From Xenococcaceae cyanobacterium MO_167.B27 (GTDB lineage Bacteria; Cyanobacteriota; Cyanobacteriia; Cyanobacteriales; Xenococcaceae), in NCBI GenBank assembly GCA_030065935.1, contig JASJCP010000013.1:1-51285 (forward strand): 51,285 bases of DNA. The letters are read 5' to 3'. Positions 1 to 7,992 of the stretch are shown here, piece after piece. Under the pieces are notes generated by a model. It was given only the letters and a program-made list of their open reading frames with translations. It was not told the origin of the DNA and searched no databases. Both the position numbers and the translations under genes were made by a program. The stretch's first letter is position 1, and the number at the start of each line of letters is the position of its first letter.

Positions 1-77
1 CTTTCTGTACTTTCATGAAGTATATAATACATGAAGTAGAAATAATTAGTCAATATATTCTACGACAACTAAAATTT

Positions 78-105
78 GAGCCTTTCGGCTCTTGTTGTTG
101 TTGTT
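78..105 (+). terminator. Probable intrinsic terminator
   Basis: A perfect 5-bp stem GAGCC / GGCTC with a TTTC loop is followed by a T-rich TTGTTGTTG tract on the + strand. It would end a + strand gene lying left of the window. On the minus strand the hairpin is followed by AAATTTTAG, so it could also help stop minus-strand transcripts from the gene ending at 267. The first 266 bases hold no other feature I can support. Confidence 0.5.
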
Positions 106-266
106 ATAGAATATATTTATTTGATTAGAGATAATTTCGACTTTGACCGTTTGGTAAATATTTAAAGATTAGCGTTGGGAGGAATGGCGACGTTAGCTGA
201 AAAATTAGAAAGGGAAGGAGGAGTAAACAGCCAGAAGTCAGCAACACTTCCTTGTTTGGGGTTTCC

Positions 267-1088
267 TTAAAAGAAAATTTCCTTAGAAGGAGTATTTTGC
301 AGTGTTTGACTAAGACTTTGATGTATCTGACCATTAGTTGCAAGGATACGACCCGAATTGATATCTAGAGGACTGCGGTCATAAGCTGTAACGACTCCCC
401 CTGCTTCTTCTAGAATGACTATTCCTGCGGTAATATCCCAAGGACTTAAACCTCTTTCCCAGTATCCATCAAGTCTGCCACAAGCAACATCAGTTAAATC
501 AACCGATGCTGAACCACTACGGCGTACTCCTTGGGTAAGATGAGTCAGATAACAAAACTCGGAATAGTTATTATCTTTGGTTTCTTGTCGGTCATAAGCA
601 AAACCTGTTACTAAAATACTTTGACTTAATTTCTGAGTCTGAGAAACTTGAATGGGAAGACGATTACAAGTTGCTCCTAACCCTTTAGCAGCACGAAATA
701 ACTCATCACGGATTGGATTGTAGACAACTCCTACTTGGGGTATTCCTTCAATCATCAAGCCAATAGACACTGCAAAAATAGGATAACCGTGAGCATAATT
801 GGTTGTACCGTCTAGAGGATCAATCGCCCAAAGATATTGGTCATTTTTCCCTCCTACTACCCCCGATTCTTCCGCCAGAATTTGATGCTCTGGAAGATGA
901 CGCTTTAGAACTTTTAGCACTACTGATTCTGCTTGCTTATCTGCTTCGGTTACTAAATCCCCTGGACGACCTTTTTCTTGGATATTCTTCAATTTACGGA
1001 ATTTGCCTTTTAATATTGACCCTGCATCGAGGGCTGCTTCTGTGGCAATATCGAGAAAAATTTGTAGTTGTTGTTGATTCATCTTCAT
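267..1088 (-). CDS. Inositol monophosphatase family protein
   Basis: This is a 273-residue Mg2+-dependent phosphatase of the inositol monophosphatase/SuhB family, expected to act in the cytosol on inositol phosphates or related sugar phosphates. The family signatures are clear: AEESG at residues 72-76, WAIDPLDGTTN at 87-97 with likely metal ligands E73, D90 and D93, and a C-terminal LSPWDITAG motif carrying the third metal-binding aspartate. Length and motif spacing match full-length family members. The start is ATG at 1088, with a second in-frame ATG at 1082. It is transcribed leftwards, and the minus-strand gene starting at 1708 lies 107 bp upstream. The exact substrate (inositol-1-phosphate, histidinol phosphate or fructose-1,6-bisphosphate) cannot be told from the motifs. 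Confidence 0.9.
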   Translation of the reverse strand: MKMNQQQLQIFLDIATEAALDAGSILKGKFRKLKNIQEKGRPGDLVTEADKQAESVVLKVLKRHLPEHQILAEESGVVGGKNDQYLWAIDPLDGTTNYAHGYPIFAVSIGLMIEGIPQVGVVYNPIRDELFRAAKGLGATCNRLPIQVSQTQKLSQSILVTGFAYDRQETKDNNYSEFCYLTHLTQGVRRSGSASVDLTDVACGRLDGYWERGLSPWDITAGIVILEEAGGVVTAYDRSPLDINSGRILATNGQIHQSLSQTLQNTPSKEIFF

Positions 1089-1195
1089 TTAGTTTCTATT
1101 GACCAGGGCTTTGCCTCTTAAGGAACGAGGAACAAGGGGAAAGAAAAAGGAAGTTTCCTTTGACTTTTTCTTAATGGTTACATGGGGAGGTTTGC

Positions 1196-1708
1196 TCATT
1201 CCTCATTCCTGATTCCTCCTTCCTTGGTTGACCAGATACCATAACCTAGTATTCGAGCATATTCTTGAGCATAAAAAATGCGATCGCTGTATTGATTGGG
1301 ATATTTTGTATTGGCTAATACATACCCTTTTTTGGCTAATGCTTCACTGACCAACGCTTTATTATGCCAGACATGAGCTAAAATTCGGTCATAGCGGTCA
1401 CGTTTTGGGGATTCTAATTCAAGATATATTTGTGGGTCAGGGATCAGATTTTGTAAGGCTTTTTTGGCTGCTATTTTTCGATTTTCTGAAGCAGGTACAT
1501 CAATTCCGACAATTCTCACTCTTTCAGCTTGGTTATTACTGTTGATAATTACTTCCAGAGTTTGTCCACTAATAATTCTTTCGACTCTAGCAGGGATCTG
1601 ATTGCTATCTGGTTGAGTTTGATTGCATCCTAGCAACAGCAACAAACAACCTACAGTAATAATTCTGACTAAAATTTGATTAACTTCATATCCCTGATCC
1701 CTCATCAT
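1196..1708 (-). CDS. Thermonuclease (SNase)-like lipoprotein
   Basis: This 170-residue protein has an N-terminal hydrophobic stretch ending in the lipobox LLLGC, with Cys28 as the predicted lipidated residue. A staphylococcal-nuclease-like OB-fold domain follows (about 38-160). The catalytic block RVRIVGIDVPA (residues 63-73) aligns with RxxxxDTPE of the family: Arg65 and Asp70 are kept, but the general-base glutamate position is Ala73. The second catalytic arginine is probably Arg108 in DRYDRILAHVW. Nuclease activity is therefore doubtful, although the fold is well supported. Tandem ATGs lie at 1708 and 1705. It sits 21 bp from the end of the ferredoxin gene on the same strand, so the two could be cotranscribed, but no functional link is evident. 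Confidence 0.75.
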   Translation of the reverse strand: MMRDQGYEVNQILVRIITVGCLLLLLGCNQTQPDSNQIPARVERIISGQTLEVIINSNNQAERVRIVGIDVPASENRKIAAKKALQNLIPDPQIYLELESPKRDRYDRILAHVWHNKALVSEALAKKGYVLANTKYPNQYSDRIFYAQEYARILGYGIWSTKEGGIRNEE

Positions 1709-1729
1709 TCACCCTTCATAATTCATAAT

Positions 1730-2098
1730 TTATTCTTCATCCAAAGGTAAGCCAAATCTTACTTTTCCTCTAGCAAAATAGCGACCAAATTGTAGCTCAT
1801 AAACCTCATCTTCATCCTGGGTTTCAACTTCTAGATCGGAGCGAGGATAACTAACGCACAATAGAGCATAACCTTGTTCTTTGAGCTTGGGAGATAAACC
1901 CATTGCTTCTGGTTGATAGATTTCTCCTGATATTATTTTTACTGCACAAGTAGTACAAGCTCCATTGCGACAGGAAAAGGGTAGGATCGCATCCTGTTTT
2001 TCTGCTGTTTGTAATATGTATTGATCTTCTGGAACTTCTACAGTGCTAATTTTGCCGTTAGCGCGATCGCGTATGGTAACTTTATAATATTTGGTCAT
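1730..2098 (-). CDS. [2Fe-2S] plant-type ferredoxin with C-terminal extension
   Basis: This 122-residue soluble electron carrier has the plant-type cluster motif C43-x4-C48-x2-C51 and a distal C81 (CRNGACTTC and LLCVSYP). Photosynthetic PetF ferredoxins are about 97-99 residues. This one continues past the last cysteine with about 40 residues, including an aromatic/basic segment (LQFGRYFARGKVRFG, 102-116). That C-terminal tail resembles the extended ferredoxins of cyanobacteria and plastids called FdC. I infer a specialised electron-transfer partner rather than the main photosystem I acceptor. The ATG at 2098 is the only sensible start. Confidence 0.85.
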   Translation of the reverse strand: MTKYYKVTIRDRANGKISTVEVPEDQYILQTAEKQDAILPFSCRNGACTTCAVKIISGEIYQPEAMGLSPKLKEQGYALLCVSYPRSDLEVETQDEDEVYELQFGRYFARGKVRFGLPLDEE

Positions 2099-2192
2099 TA
2101 GCTATATTTCTGAAATCTTGATCTGATAAGGGTTTGAGATTATTTACCGTCCCGACTAGTAGTTTACAGCAAAAAAGAATTTCCTAATAGCT

Positions 2193-2220
2193 TTGAAAAG
2201 CTGCTGTTGACGTGTATAAT
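2193..2220 (+). promoter_or_regulatory. Sigma-70-type promoter of tRNA-Ser
   Basis: TTGAAA (2193-2198) and a consensus TATAAT (2215-2220) are separated by 16 bp. The mature tRNA begins 18 bases after the -10 element, a suitable distance for a short 5' leader. The nearby TTGACG at 2207 is too close to the -10 box to be its -35. Confidence 0.6.
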
Positions 2221-2237
2221 TAAAAATCGCAACGCCA

Positions 2238-2324
2238 GGAGAGATGGCCGAGTGGTCGAAGGCGCAGCACTGGAAATGCTGTAACGGGGTAACTCGTTCG
2301 AGGGTTCGAATCCCTCTCTCTCCG
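2238..2324 (+). tRNA. trnS-GGA: tRNA-Ser (anticodon GGA)
   Basis: This is a class II tRNA of 87 nt. The acceptor stem GGAGAGA (2238-2244) pairs with TCTCTCC (2317-2323), and the discriminator is G. The anticodon stem CAGCA/TGCTG encloses loop CTGGAAA, giving anticodon GGA at 2272-2274. A long variable arm follows, and then a T arm GAGGG-TTCGAAT-CCCTC. Length, long variable arm and anticodon all indicate serine. The 3' CCA is not encoded. Confidence 0.96.
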
Positions 2325-2507
2325 TATCAAAAATAAATACTTAAAGCTATTTGTACCTTGCTTTATCAGACAACAAATAATTAGTTACTGGTGAAGTAAT
2401 TTTGAAATAGTATAGATATTAAGCTTCGGTTAACAAGGATTCAGGAAAATCACTGAGATTTCAGATAGTATTGATTTTATTATCTAAAAAAATATTGTTA
2501 ATTGCTT

Positions 2508-3191
2508 ATGTTTACCCCTCTCCATAAATGTTGGAAATATATACTATATGTTAGTTTTGGCAGTAGCTTAACTATTTTCTTGCTATTGGCTTCAGGTATT
2601 TGGCGTACAGGCGATCGCATTCTGAATAATTTAACAAGTTTTTTAACTCCTCAACCTCCTAAACTAGAAATTGATAATTCTGCGGTTGTCTTGCAACAAA
2701 TTCAAGGTATTCAAGAATTAACCACCACAGTGTATAAAATGGAAACAGTAGTACCCACATATGCCGACCGCACTTTGGGGGAAAACTGGGTAATAGCTAC
2801 TACTCATTTACTATATTTGGGGCGTGGGGAAGTAAAAGCAGGTATAGACTTAGGAAAATTGGAGCAAGAAGATATAGTAGTAAGTGAAGATAAAATTGCG
2901 ATCGCTCTTCCCCCTTCACAAATACTAGACAGCAAAATAGATGTTAATGCTTCACACATCTATCACTATGACCGAGGATTTCTCAATTTGGGACCAGATG
3001 TAGCACCCCAATTACAAACTTTGGCACAGAAACAAACTCTAGATAAAATTGTTTCCACTGCTTGCACCGAAGGCATCTTACAAAAAGCTGACGCTAAAGC
3101 CAAAGAAACCATCACTCAAATTTTAACAGCGACTAACAATAAACAAGTTGAAGTTAATATTGACACTACTTCCACTCAAGTTTGTAATTAG
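2508..3191 (+). CDS. DUF4230-like membrane-anchored protein
   Basis: This is a protein of about 227 residues with one N-terminal transmembrane segment (YVSFGSSLTIFLLLASGIW) and an extracytoplasmic body. The pattern of an N-terminal anchor, a segment beginning around VVLQQIQGIQELTTTVYKMETVV, and a C-terminal region with TACTEGILQKADAKAKETI resembles cyanobacterial DUF4230 proteins, whose function is unknown. The frame can be extended to TTG at 2502, but ATG at 2508 is the more natural start. It is a single gene, flanked upstream by the tRNA and downstream by repeat-rich DNA. No catalytic residues are recognisable. Confidence 0.7.
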   Translation: MFTPLHKCWKYILYVSFGSSLTIFLLLASGIWRTGDRILNNLTSFLTPQPPKLEIDNSAVVLQQIQGIQELTTTVYKMETVVPTYADRTLGENWVIATTHLLYLGRGEVKAGIDLGKLEQEDIVVSEDKIAIALPPSQILDSKIDVNASHIYHYDRGFLNLGPDVAPQLQTLAQKQTLDKIVSTACTEGILQKADAKAKETITQILTATNNKQVEVNIDTTSTQVCN

Positions 3192-3233
3192 TCTCAATTG
3201 GGAATTCACAAGAGGAATAAAGGATGAGGAATT

Positions 3234-3292
3234 AAGTAATAAGTAATAAGTAATAAAGGATGAAGGATGAAGGATGAAGGATGAAGGATGAG
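3234..3292. repeat. Heptameric short tandem repeats
   Basis: Two adjoining 7-bp arrays lie here: about three copies of AGTAATA (3235-3255), then about five copies of AGGATGA (3257-3292). Short tandemly repeated heptamers (STRR type) are common between cyanobacterial genes. The open frame crossing this stretch (3288-3494) lies inside repeats and is not a credible gene. Confidence 0.75.
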
Positions 3293-3361
3293 GAAAGATA
3301 AATACCTTATACCTAGACTCTCACTCCTCATCCCTCATAATTTATCCCCAATTCCCCAATT

Positions 3362-3538
3362 CCCCCCGGGAGGAGACTTAATATATCTAGGTATTGAAGC
3401 CAAAAGAGATCGGTTTTGTTGTGAAGTCTCCTTCCCGCCCCAATCCCCAATCCCCAATCCCCCCGGGAGGAGACTTGATAAATCTAGGTATTGAACCCAA
3501 AAGAGATCGGTTTTGTAATGAAGTCTCCTTCCCGCCCC
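3362..3538. repeat. Two copies of an 80-bp element with terminal inverted repeats
   Basis: Two closely similar 80-bp units lie at 3362-3441 and 3459-3538, a period of 97 bp. Each begins CCCCCCGGGAGGAGACTT and ends AAGTCTCCTTCCCGCCCC. The ends GGGAGGAGACTT and AAGTCTCCTTCCC are imperfect inverted repeats, and an inner CAAAA / TTTTG pair flanks GAGATCGG. Each unit could fold into a long hairpin as RNA or a cruciform as DNA. The two copies differ at only a few positions, mostly in the arm between the outer and inner stems. The array ends 35 bp before the gamma-glutamyltransferase start, so it lies in that gene's 5' region. It could be a MITE-like or REP-like dispersed element. Confidence 0.75.
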
Positions 3539-3573
3539 ACACCCCAGTCCCTTTTATTTACAAATAGTGTTTA

Positions 3574-5151
3574 ATGCCTAAATATTCCTATACTTCCCAA
3601 AGACAGCTAATTTTTGGTCACAAATGTGCGGTTGCTACTAGTCAATACTTGGCTAGTCTGGCTGGAATGGAAATGTTTTATGGGGGGGGAAATGCCATAG
3701 ATGCTGCGGTAGCAATGGCTGCTGCTCTAACTGTGGTTGAGCCTACTTCTAATGGTATTGGTGGTGATGCTTTTGCTTTGGTGTGGGATGGTAAGTTACA
3801 CGGGTTAAATGCTTCAGGAAGAAGCCCACATCAATTAACTAGAGATTGTTTTGAGGAGCAGATACCAGAATTGGGCTGGTTAACTGTTACTGTACCAGGA
3901 GCCGTATCCGCTTGGCGTAGTTTGTGGGAGAGGTGGGGTAAGTTACCTTTTGAGCAGTTATTCACTCCTGCAATTCGTTATGCAACAGAAGGTTATCCTG
4001 TTTCTTCTGTAACAGCCCAAGCTTGGCAAAGAGCAGAAAATAGATTTTTATCCCTACAACAACCAGAATATCAACCTTTTAAACAAGTGTTTTTCCCCCA
4101 CAACCGCGCCCCTCGCTCTGGGGAAATTTGGGGTAGTAGGTTGCATGGAGAGACATTACAAGAGATTGCTAATACAGGTGGAGAAAGCTTTTATCGGGGA
4201 AAATTGGGGTATGCGATCGCAAATTTTGCAGCAGAGACAGGTGGTTTAATTACTGCTACAGATTTAGCTAACCATCAACCAGACTGGGTACAACCAATTT
4301 CAACTCAGTATCGTCATCTTAATGTTTGGGAAATTCCCCCCAACACTCAAGGAATAGCAGCTTTGATGGGATTAAATATTCTCGAAGGCTTTGATTTATC
4401 TCAGTATCATCGTGATTCTGGTGCAAGCTTTCACTATCAAATTGAAGCAATGAAATTGGCTTTTGCAGATTTGCATCACCACATCAGCGATCCTTCTTCC
4501 ATGAAAGTGACTCCTGATGATTTACTAGATAAAAACTATGCTGCCACTAGACGCAATTTAATTCAATCTCAAGCCCTTCCTCTGGCTACCCCTGGTTTAC
4601 CTACAGGAGGTACAGTATATCTTGCTACCGCCGATCAAGATTTGATGGTATCTTTTATTCAGTCTAATTATGAAGGATTTGGCAGTGGAATTTTGATTCC
4701 TGAAACTGGTATCGCCCTCCATAATCGAGGTTTGGGTTTCACCCTAGAGCCAGAACATCCGAATCAAGTTGCACCCAATAAACGCCCTTTTCATACGATT
4801 ATTCCAGGTTTTTTGACTATTGAGAACCGTCCTCTTGGAGCTTTTGGGGTAATGGGTGCGCCAATGCAACCACAAGGACATTTACAAGTAGTAGTTAATT
4901 TAGTGGATTACTTAATGAATCCTCAATCAGCTTTAGATGCACCTCGCTGGCGATTTATCGAAAAAGATTTAGTGTTGTTAGAAAGTCTGGTTAATCCCGA
5001 TATTGTTATGGATTTGGTAGAAAGAGGACATCAAATACGCCTTGTTCCCTCTAGAATGTTTGGGAAAGGTCAAATTATTCTTCGTCAAGATAACAATATT
5101 TTAGTCGCAGCATCCGAACCTAGAAGTGATGGTGTAGCCTTGGGTTTCTAG
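3574..5151 (+). CDS. ggt: Gamma-glutamyltransferase family protein
   Basis: This is a 525-residue Ntn-hydrolase that transfers or hydrolyses gamma-glutamyl groups of glutathione and related peptides. The N-terminal signature GGGNAIDAAVAMAAALTVVEP (from residue 38) and SNGIGGDAF (59-67) are typical. The autoprocessing/catalytic threonine is predicted to be Thr347, in PTGGTVYLATAD, which would start the small subunit. The small-subunit signatures NYEGFGSGI (365-373) and GVMGAPMQPQGHLQ follow. No signal peptide or membrane segment is visible, so this may be a cytosolic GGT-like form unlike periplasmic Ggt. It converges on a gamma-glutamylcyclotransferase-like gene, which suggests a shared role in gamma-glutamyl compound turnover. 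The ATG at 3574 follows the 80-bp repeat array. Confidence 0.9.
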   Translation: MPKYSYTSQRQLIFGHKCAVATSQYLASLAGMEMFYGGGNAIDAAVAMAAALTVVEPTSNGIGGDAFALVWDGKLHGLNASGRSPHQLTRDCFEEQIPELGWLTVTVPGAVSAWRSLWERWGKLPFEQLFTPAIRYATEGYPVSSVTAQAWQRAENRFLSLQQPEYQPFKQVFFPHNRAPRSGEIWGSRLHGETLQEIANTGGESFYRGKLGYAIANFAAETGGLITATDLANHQPDWVQPISTQYRHLNVWEIPPNTQGIAALMGLNILEGFDLSQYHRDSGASFHYQIEAMKLAFADLHHHISDPSSMKVTPDDLLDKNYAATRRNLIQSQALPLATPGLPTGGTVYLATADQDLMVSFIQSNYEGFGSGILIPETGIALHNRGLGFTLEPEHPNQVAPNKRPFHTIIPGFLTIENRPLGAFGVMGAPMQPQGHLQVVVNLVDYLMNPQSALDAPRWRFIEKDLVLLESLVNPDIVMDLVERGHQIRLVPSRMFGKGQIILRQDNNILVAASEPRSDGVALGF

Positions 5152-5163
5152 CGCGATAAATCA

Positions 5164-5183
5164 CCAAGAAATAAATTTCTTGG
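5164..5183. terminator. Hairpin between convergent genes (bidirectional terminator candidate)
   Basis: A perfect stem CCAAGAAA / TTTCTTGG with loop TAAA lies 12 bp after the ggt stop and before the convergent gene that ends at 5241. A second inverted repeat, CTGTTAT / ATAACAG, lies at 5211-5233. Neither has a long T tract, so terminator function is an inference from position. Confidence 0.45.
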
Positions 5184-5240
5184 CTAATACCTCAAGTCCT
5201 CTCAAGAGGGCTGTTATCTAGTTTTCATAACAGTTATAGT

Positions 5241-5834
5241 CTATTTTAATATACTTATTGTCTTACACATTTTAAGATTTAATATAGGTACTCTAGGTTT
5301 ATCTGTTGTTTCAGCATAATGAGAAAATGCTTTTTTACCTAATAAGAAATAGGCATTATGAACTGAATCAAAATAATCTTGAGCAATCATAGCGTTATTT
5401 TGTTCTAAGCCTTTTTGGTAACGTTGTTCAGCTTGCTCAAGACCCTGATATACCCAAGCTTTTCCCCGTATTGGTGTGTTAATCTGATGCGTTACATCAA
5501 TTCTTTGATAATTTCGCTCCCGTCGGTCTAAATTGTGTAACTCTTCATGGGAAACACGAAATAAAATCCCAGTAATAGTCTTAGTTTTATAAGGACGTAT
5601 ATTTAGAAAAGTCACAAAACCTTTGGGTCTGTTGCCAGTTTTTGCATCAATGTAATATTTATAATCAGGTAAATCAAGACGATTATCCATTGCAATATTC
5701 CAGCAACGATTGAAATCTCTTAAACCACAAAAAATAAAATCTGAAACAGGAGTTAGATCCCGTCCCAAATATTTTTGTAAGTTTTCAACGTTCATCAGTG
5801 AGCCATAGCCGAAGACAAAATTAGCTTCATACAT
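5241..5834 (-). CDS. Gamma-glutamylcyclotransferase-like protein
   Basis: This 197-residue protein has the gamma-glutamylcyclotransferase/AIG2-like fold. The substrate-loop signature FGYGSLM lies at residues 8-14, and the likely catalytic glutamate is Glu106 in RRERNYQRIDV. Enzymes of this class convert gamma-glutamyl amino acids or glutathione to 5-oxoproline. The domain covers nearly the whole protein. The gene converges on gamma-glutamyltransferase, so two enzyme types of a gamma-glutamyl cycle sit side by side, though on opposite strands and not in one operon. Substrate specificity cannot be assigned. The ATG at 5834 is supported because YGSL normally lies about ten residues from the start. 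Confidence 0.8.
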   Translation of the reverse strand: MYEANFVFGYGSLMNVENLQKYLGRDLTPVSDFIFCGLRDFNRCWNIAMDNRLDLPDYKYYIDAKTGNRPKGFVTFLNIRPYKTKTITGILFRVSHEELHNLDRRERNYQRIDVTHQINTPIRGKAWVYQGLEQAEQRYQKGLEQNNAMIAQDYFDSVHNAYFLLGKKAFSHYAETTDKPRVPILNLKMCKTISILK

Positions 5835-5870
5835 TAATTACTAATCACCTCAATTCTTAGATAATAAAAG

Positions 5871-6803
5871 TTAGCAATTGTATTGTTGCAAAAAATCACT
5901 AGCAACCCTAACAAAATCATATGTTGACTCAACTGGAAGCACATTACGCCCTTGAATTATAGATATTTGTGCTTGGGGAAGATGTTTGAGATAAGAGTTC
6001 TTGCGTTCTTGTAGTGTTTCCTTGGAACTTTTTTGACTAATACTTGATGTTTGTTTTCCGAATACGATAAGAGTAGGTTGTTTAATTTCTGAAATAGCTG
6101 ATGTATAATCTTCTAGCCAAAATCCAGCTAAAAAAGAAAATACAGCATAACGACTTTGATCGTCTTTTGCTCCCTCTACTAGAGAGTCCAACCACTTAGA
6201 ATCAACTTTTTCTGCATTGGCAAATAGTTGGCGCACTGAAAATGATTCAATAAACTGACGGCGACGAGCGTAACTGTAAAATAATTTTCCTAAACCAACT
6301 GGAGAATTAAATAAAAGATTCCATAGTAGTTTTTGTTGTATTGGTTTAGCTGGTTTTGTAATTATGCGCCATGCTGGAGGGGTTGATAGTACCAATCCCT
6401 TGATTAAATTGCACTTACTCTCTGAAGATAGCATCTTAATCGCAATGGGGAATAACGCTCCTTGAACCACTAAAATAACTTGTCTTTTAACTACATTTTC
6501 TATGAAGTATTTGAGTTGATTAGCCCAGTCAACGGTATAGTAAGCAACAGAAGGCATATCGCTAGCACCACATCCTAATAAATCAGGATTGTATATGACG
6601 CAATTGGGATGAGATACTAGCCAAGCTTCTATAAAGCGTTGCCAAAATATCCCCGATAATCCGACCCCAATAGGATGAACCAGAACTAATGCAGGTGTTT
6701 CAGAAACAGGATTACTGGAAGCATGAACTGTATAAGCACATCGAAAATCTTTCCATCGGTAAAATTGAGGGGAATCTGTCATAAAGATTAAATCCTTCGT
6801 CAT
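5871..6803 (-). CDS. Alpha/beta-hydrolase-fold protein lacking the usual nucleophile
   Basis: This 310-residue protein has a recognisable alpha/beta-hydrolase layout: an oxyanion-type strand-loop PALVLVHPIGVGLSG (37-51), the NPDLLGCGASD segment (72-82) and a C-terminal LIVFGKQTS strand. At the nucleophile elbow, where G-x-S-x-G is expected, it reads VVQGA (112-116), so glutamine replaces serine. Near the C-terminus, QGRNVLP has Asn where the catalytic His often sits. It is probably non-hydrolytic or uses other chemistry. ATG codons at 6803 and 6782 are both possible starts. It is divergent from the oxidase gene, with only 21 bp between the two starts if the upstream ATG is used, so the two genes probably share a regulatory region. 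Confidence 0.7.
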   Translation of the reverse strand: MTKDLIFMTDSPQFYRWKDFRCAYTVHASSNPVSETPALVLVHPIGVGLSGIFWQRFIEAWLVSHPNCVIYNPDLLGCGASDMPSVAYYTVDWANQLKYFIENVVKRQVILVVQGALFPIAIKMLSSESKCNLIKGLVLSTPPAWRIITKPAKPIQQKLLWNLLFNSPVGLGKLFYSYARRRQFIESFSVRQLFANAEKVDSKWLDSLVEGAKDDQSRYAVFSFLAGFWLEDYTSAISEIKQPTLIVFGKQTSSISQKSSKETLQERKNSYLKHLPQAQISIIQGRNVLPVESTYDFVRVASDFLQQYNC

Positions 6804-6824
6804 TTCATTAGCAGAATTAGAAAC

Positions 6825-7910
6825 TTGACCAGACCAATCAATCTATTTGAATATGAAGCCATTGCCAAGCAGCACTTAGAGCCAATGACTCTAGATTACT
6901 ACCAGAGTGGAGCTTGGGATGAAATTACTCTCAGAGAGAATCGTTTAGCAATAAATCGCTATCAACTTCGTCCCAGAATGTTAGTAGATGTGAGTCAGCG
7001 CGATTTGACTACTACGATTTTAGGACAATCTCTAGCAGTGCCGATATTAATTGCACCGATGGCTTTTCATTGTTTAGCGCATCCAGAGGGAGAAATAGCA
7101 ACAGCTAAAGCAGCAGCCAATAATGGAGTAGTGATGGTGCTAAGTACGATGTCCACTAAAAGTTTAGAAACTGTCGCTACACAAAGACAGCATACTTCTC
7201 AATGGTTTCAATTATATATACATCGCGATCGCGCTCTGACTCAAGCTTTAGTAAAACGAGCGGAAGCTTCTGGTTATAGTGCTTTATGTTTAACCGTCGA
7301 TGCACCAGTACTAGGCAAAAGAGAAAGAGATCGCCGTAATCAGTTTACTTTACCTAAGACAATGGAACTAGCTAATCTAGTTTCTATGGCAGATTTAGAA
7401 ATTCCTCAAACTACGGATGAGTCTGGTTTGTTTGCTTATTTTGCACAACAAATCGACCCGAGTGTAACCTGGCAAGATGTGGAGTGGTTACAATCCATCA
7501 CGACTTTACCTGTGGTGGTGAAAGGGATTTTGCGAGGAGATGATAGTCTAAAAGCTTACGAACATGGAGCAAAAGGAATCATTGTTTCTAATCATGGTGG
7601 AAGACAATTAGATGGGGCGGTCGCTACTTTTGAGGCATTACCTGAAATAGTTGCGACAGTGGGAGACAAAATGGAGGTCTTAGTCGATGGTGGTATTCGT
7701 AGAGGGACAGATATTCTCAAAGCTCTAGCACTAGGAGCCAAAGCAGTATTAGTAGGTCGTCCAATTTTGTGGGGTCTAGCTGCTGAAGGTACAAAGGGAG
7801 TCTCTCACGTGTTGGAATTATTGAAGAATGAACTAGATTTGGCAATAGCTCTAAGTGGTTGTGCTTCCATTCAAGACATCGAGCAGAGTTTAGTAACAAA
7901 GAAAGTATGA
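6825..7910 (+). CDS. FMN-dependent alpha-hydroxy-acid oxidase (L-lactate/glycolate oxidase type)
   Basis: This is a 361-residue (beta/alpha)8 flavoprotein oxidising L-lactate or glycolate to the 2-oxo acid. Signatures include INLFEYE (5-11), Tyr25 in DYYQSG, PILIAPMAF (73-81), LTVDAPVLGKRERDRRN (156-172), Lys233, and the active-site block SNHGGRQLDG (255-264) with catalytic base His257 and substrate-binding Arg260. VDGGIRRGTDILKALALGA binds FMN phosphate. It closely resembles, as I recall it, the Nostoc enzyme reported to act as an L-lactate oxidase. The frame opens with TTG at 6825; the next ATG (residue 21) would cut off the conserved NLFEYE segment, so the TTG start is preferred. No strong ribosome binding site is visible. 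Confidence 0.88.
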   Translation: MTRPINLFEYEAIAKQHLEPMTLDYYQSGAWDEITLRENRLAINRYQLRPRMLVDVSQRDLTTTILGQSLAVPILIAPMAFHCLAHPEGEIATAKAAANNGVVMVLSTMSTKSLETVATQRQHTSQWFQLYIHRDRALTQALVKRAEASGYSALCLTVDAPVLGKRERDRRNQFTLPKTMELANLVSMADLEIPQTTDESGLFAYFAQQIDPSVTWQDVEWLQSITTLPVVVKGILRGDDSLKAYEHGAKGIIVSNHGGRQLDGAVATFEALPEIVATVGDKMEVLVDGGIRRGTDILKALALGAKAVLVGRPILWGLAAEGTKGVSHVLELLKNELDLAIALSGCASIQDIEQSLVTKKV

Positions 7911-7992
7911 GGAAAGTCCTCACTATATAATTTATTCTGCACAGCTACTTATCTTTTGTCCCTCATCCCTTTCAGGACGAAGGACGGTCAGA

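Noticed and set aside
125-343. 72-aa open frame on the minus strand
   Set aside because: It overlaps the end of the inositol-monophosphatase-family gene in another frame and has no recognisable motif or ribosome binding site.
803-1102. 99-aa open frame on the plus strand
   Set aside because: It lies entirely opposite the clear phosphatase gene, and its leucine-rich composition is a shadow of that gene.
2207-2220. TTGACG next to TATAAT before the tRNA as a -35/-10 pair
   Set aside because: Only 2 bp separate them. TTGAAA at 2193-2198 gives the correct 16-bp spacing.
3288-3494. 68-aa open frame before ggt
   Set aside because: It is made from heptamer repeats and the two 80-bp inverted-repeat units.
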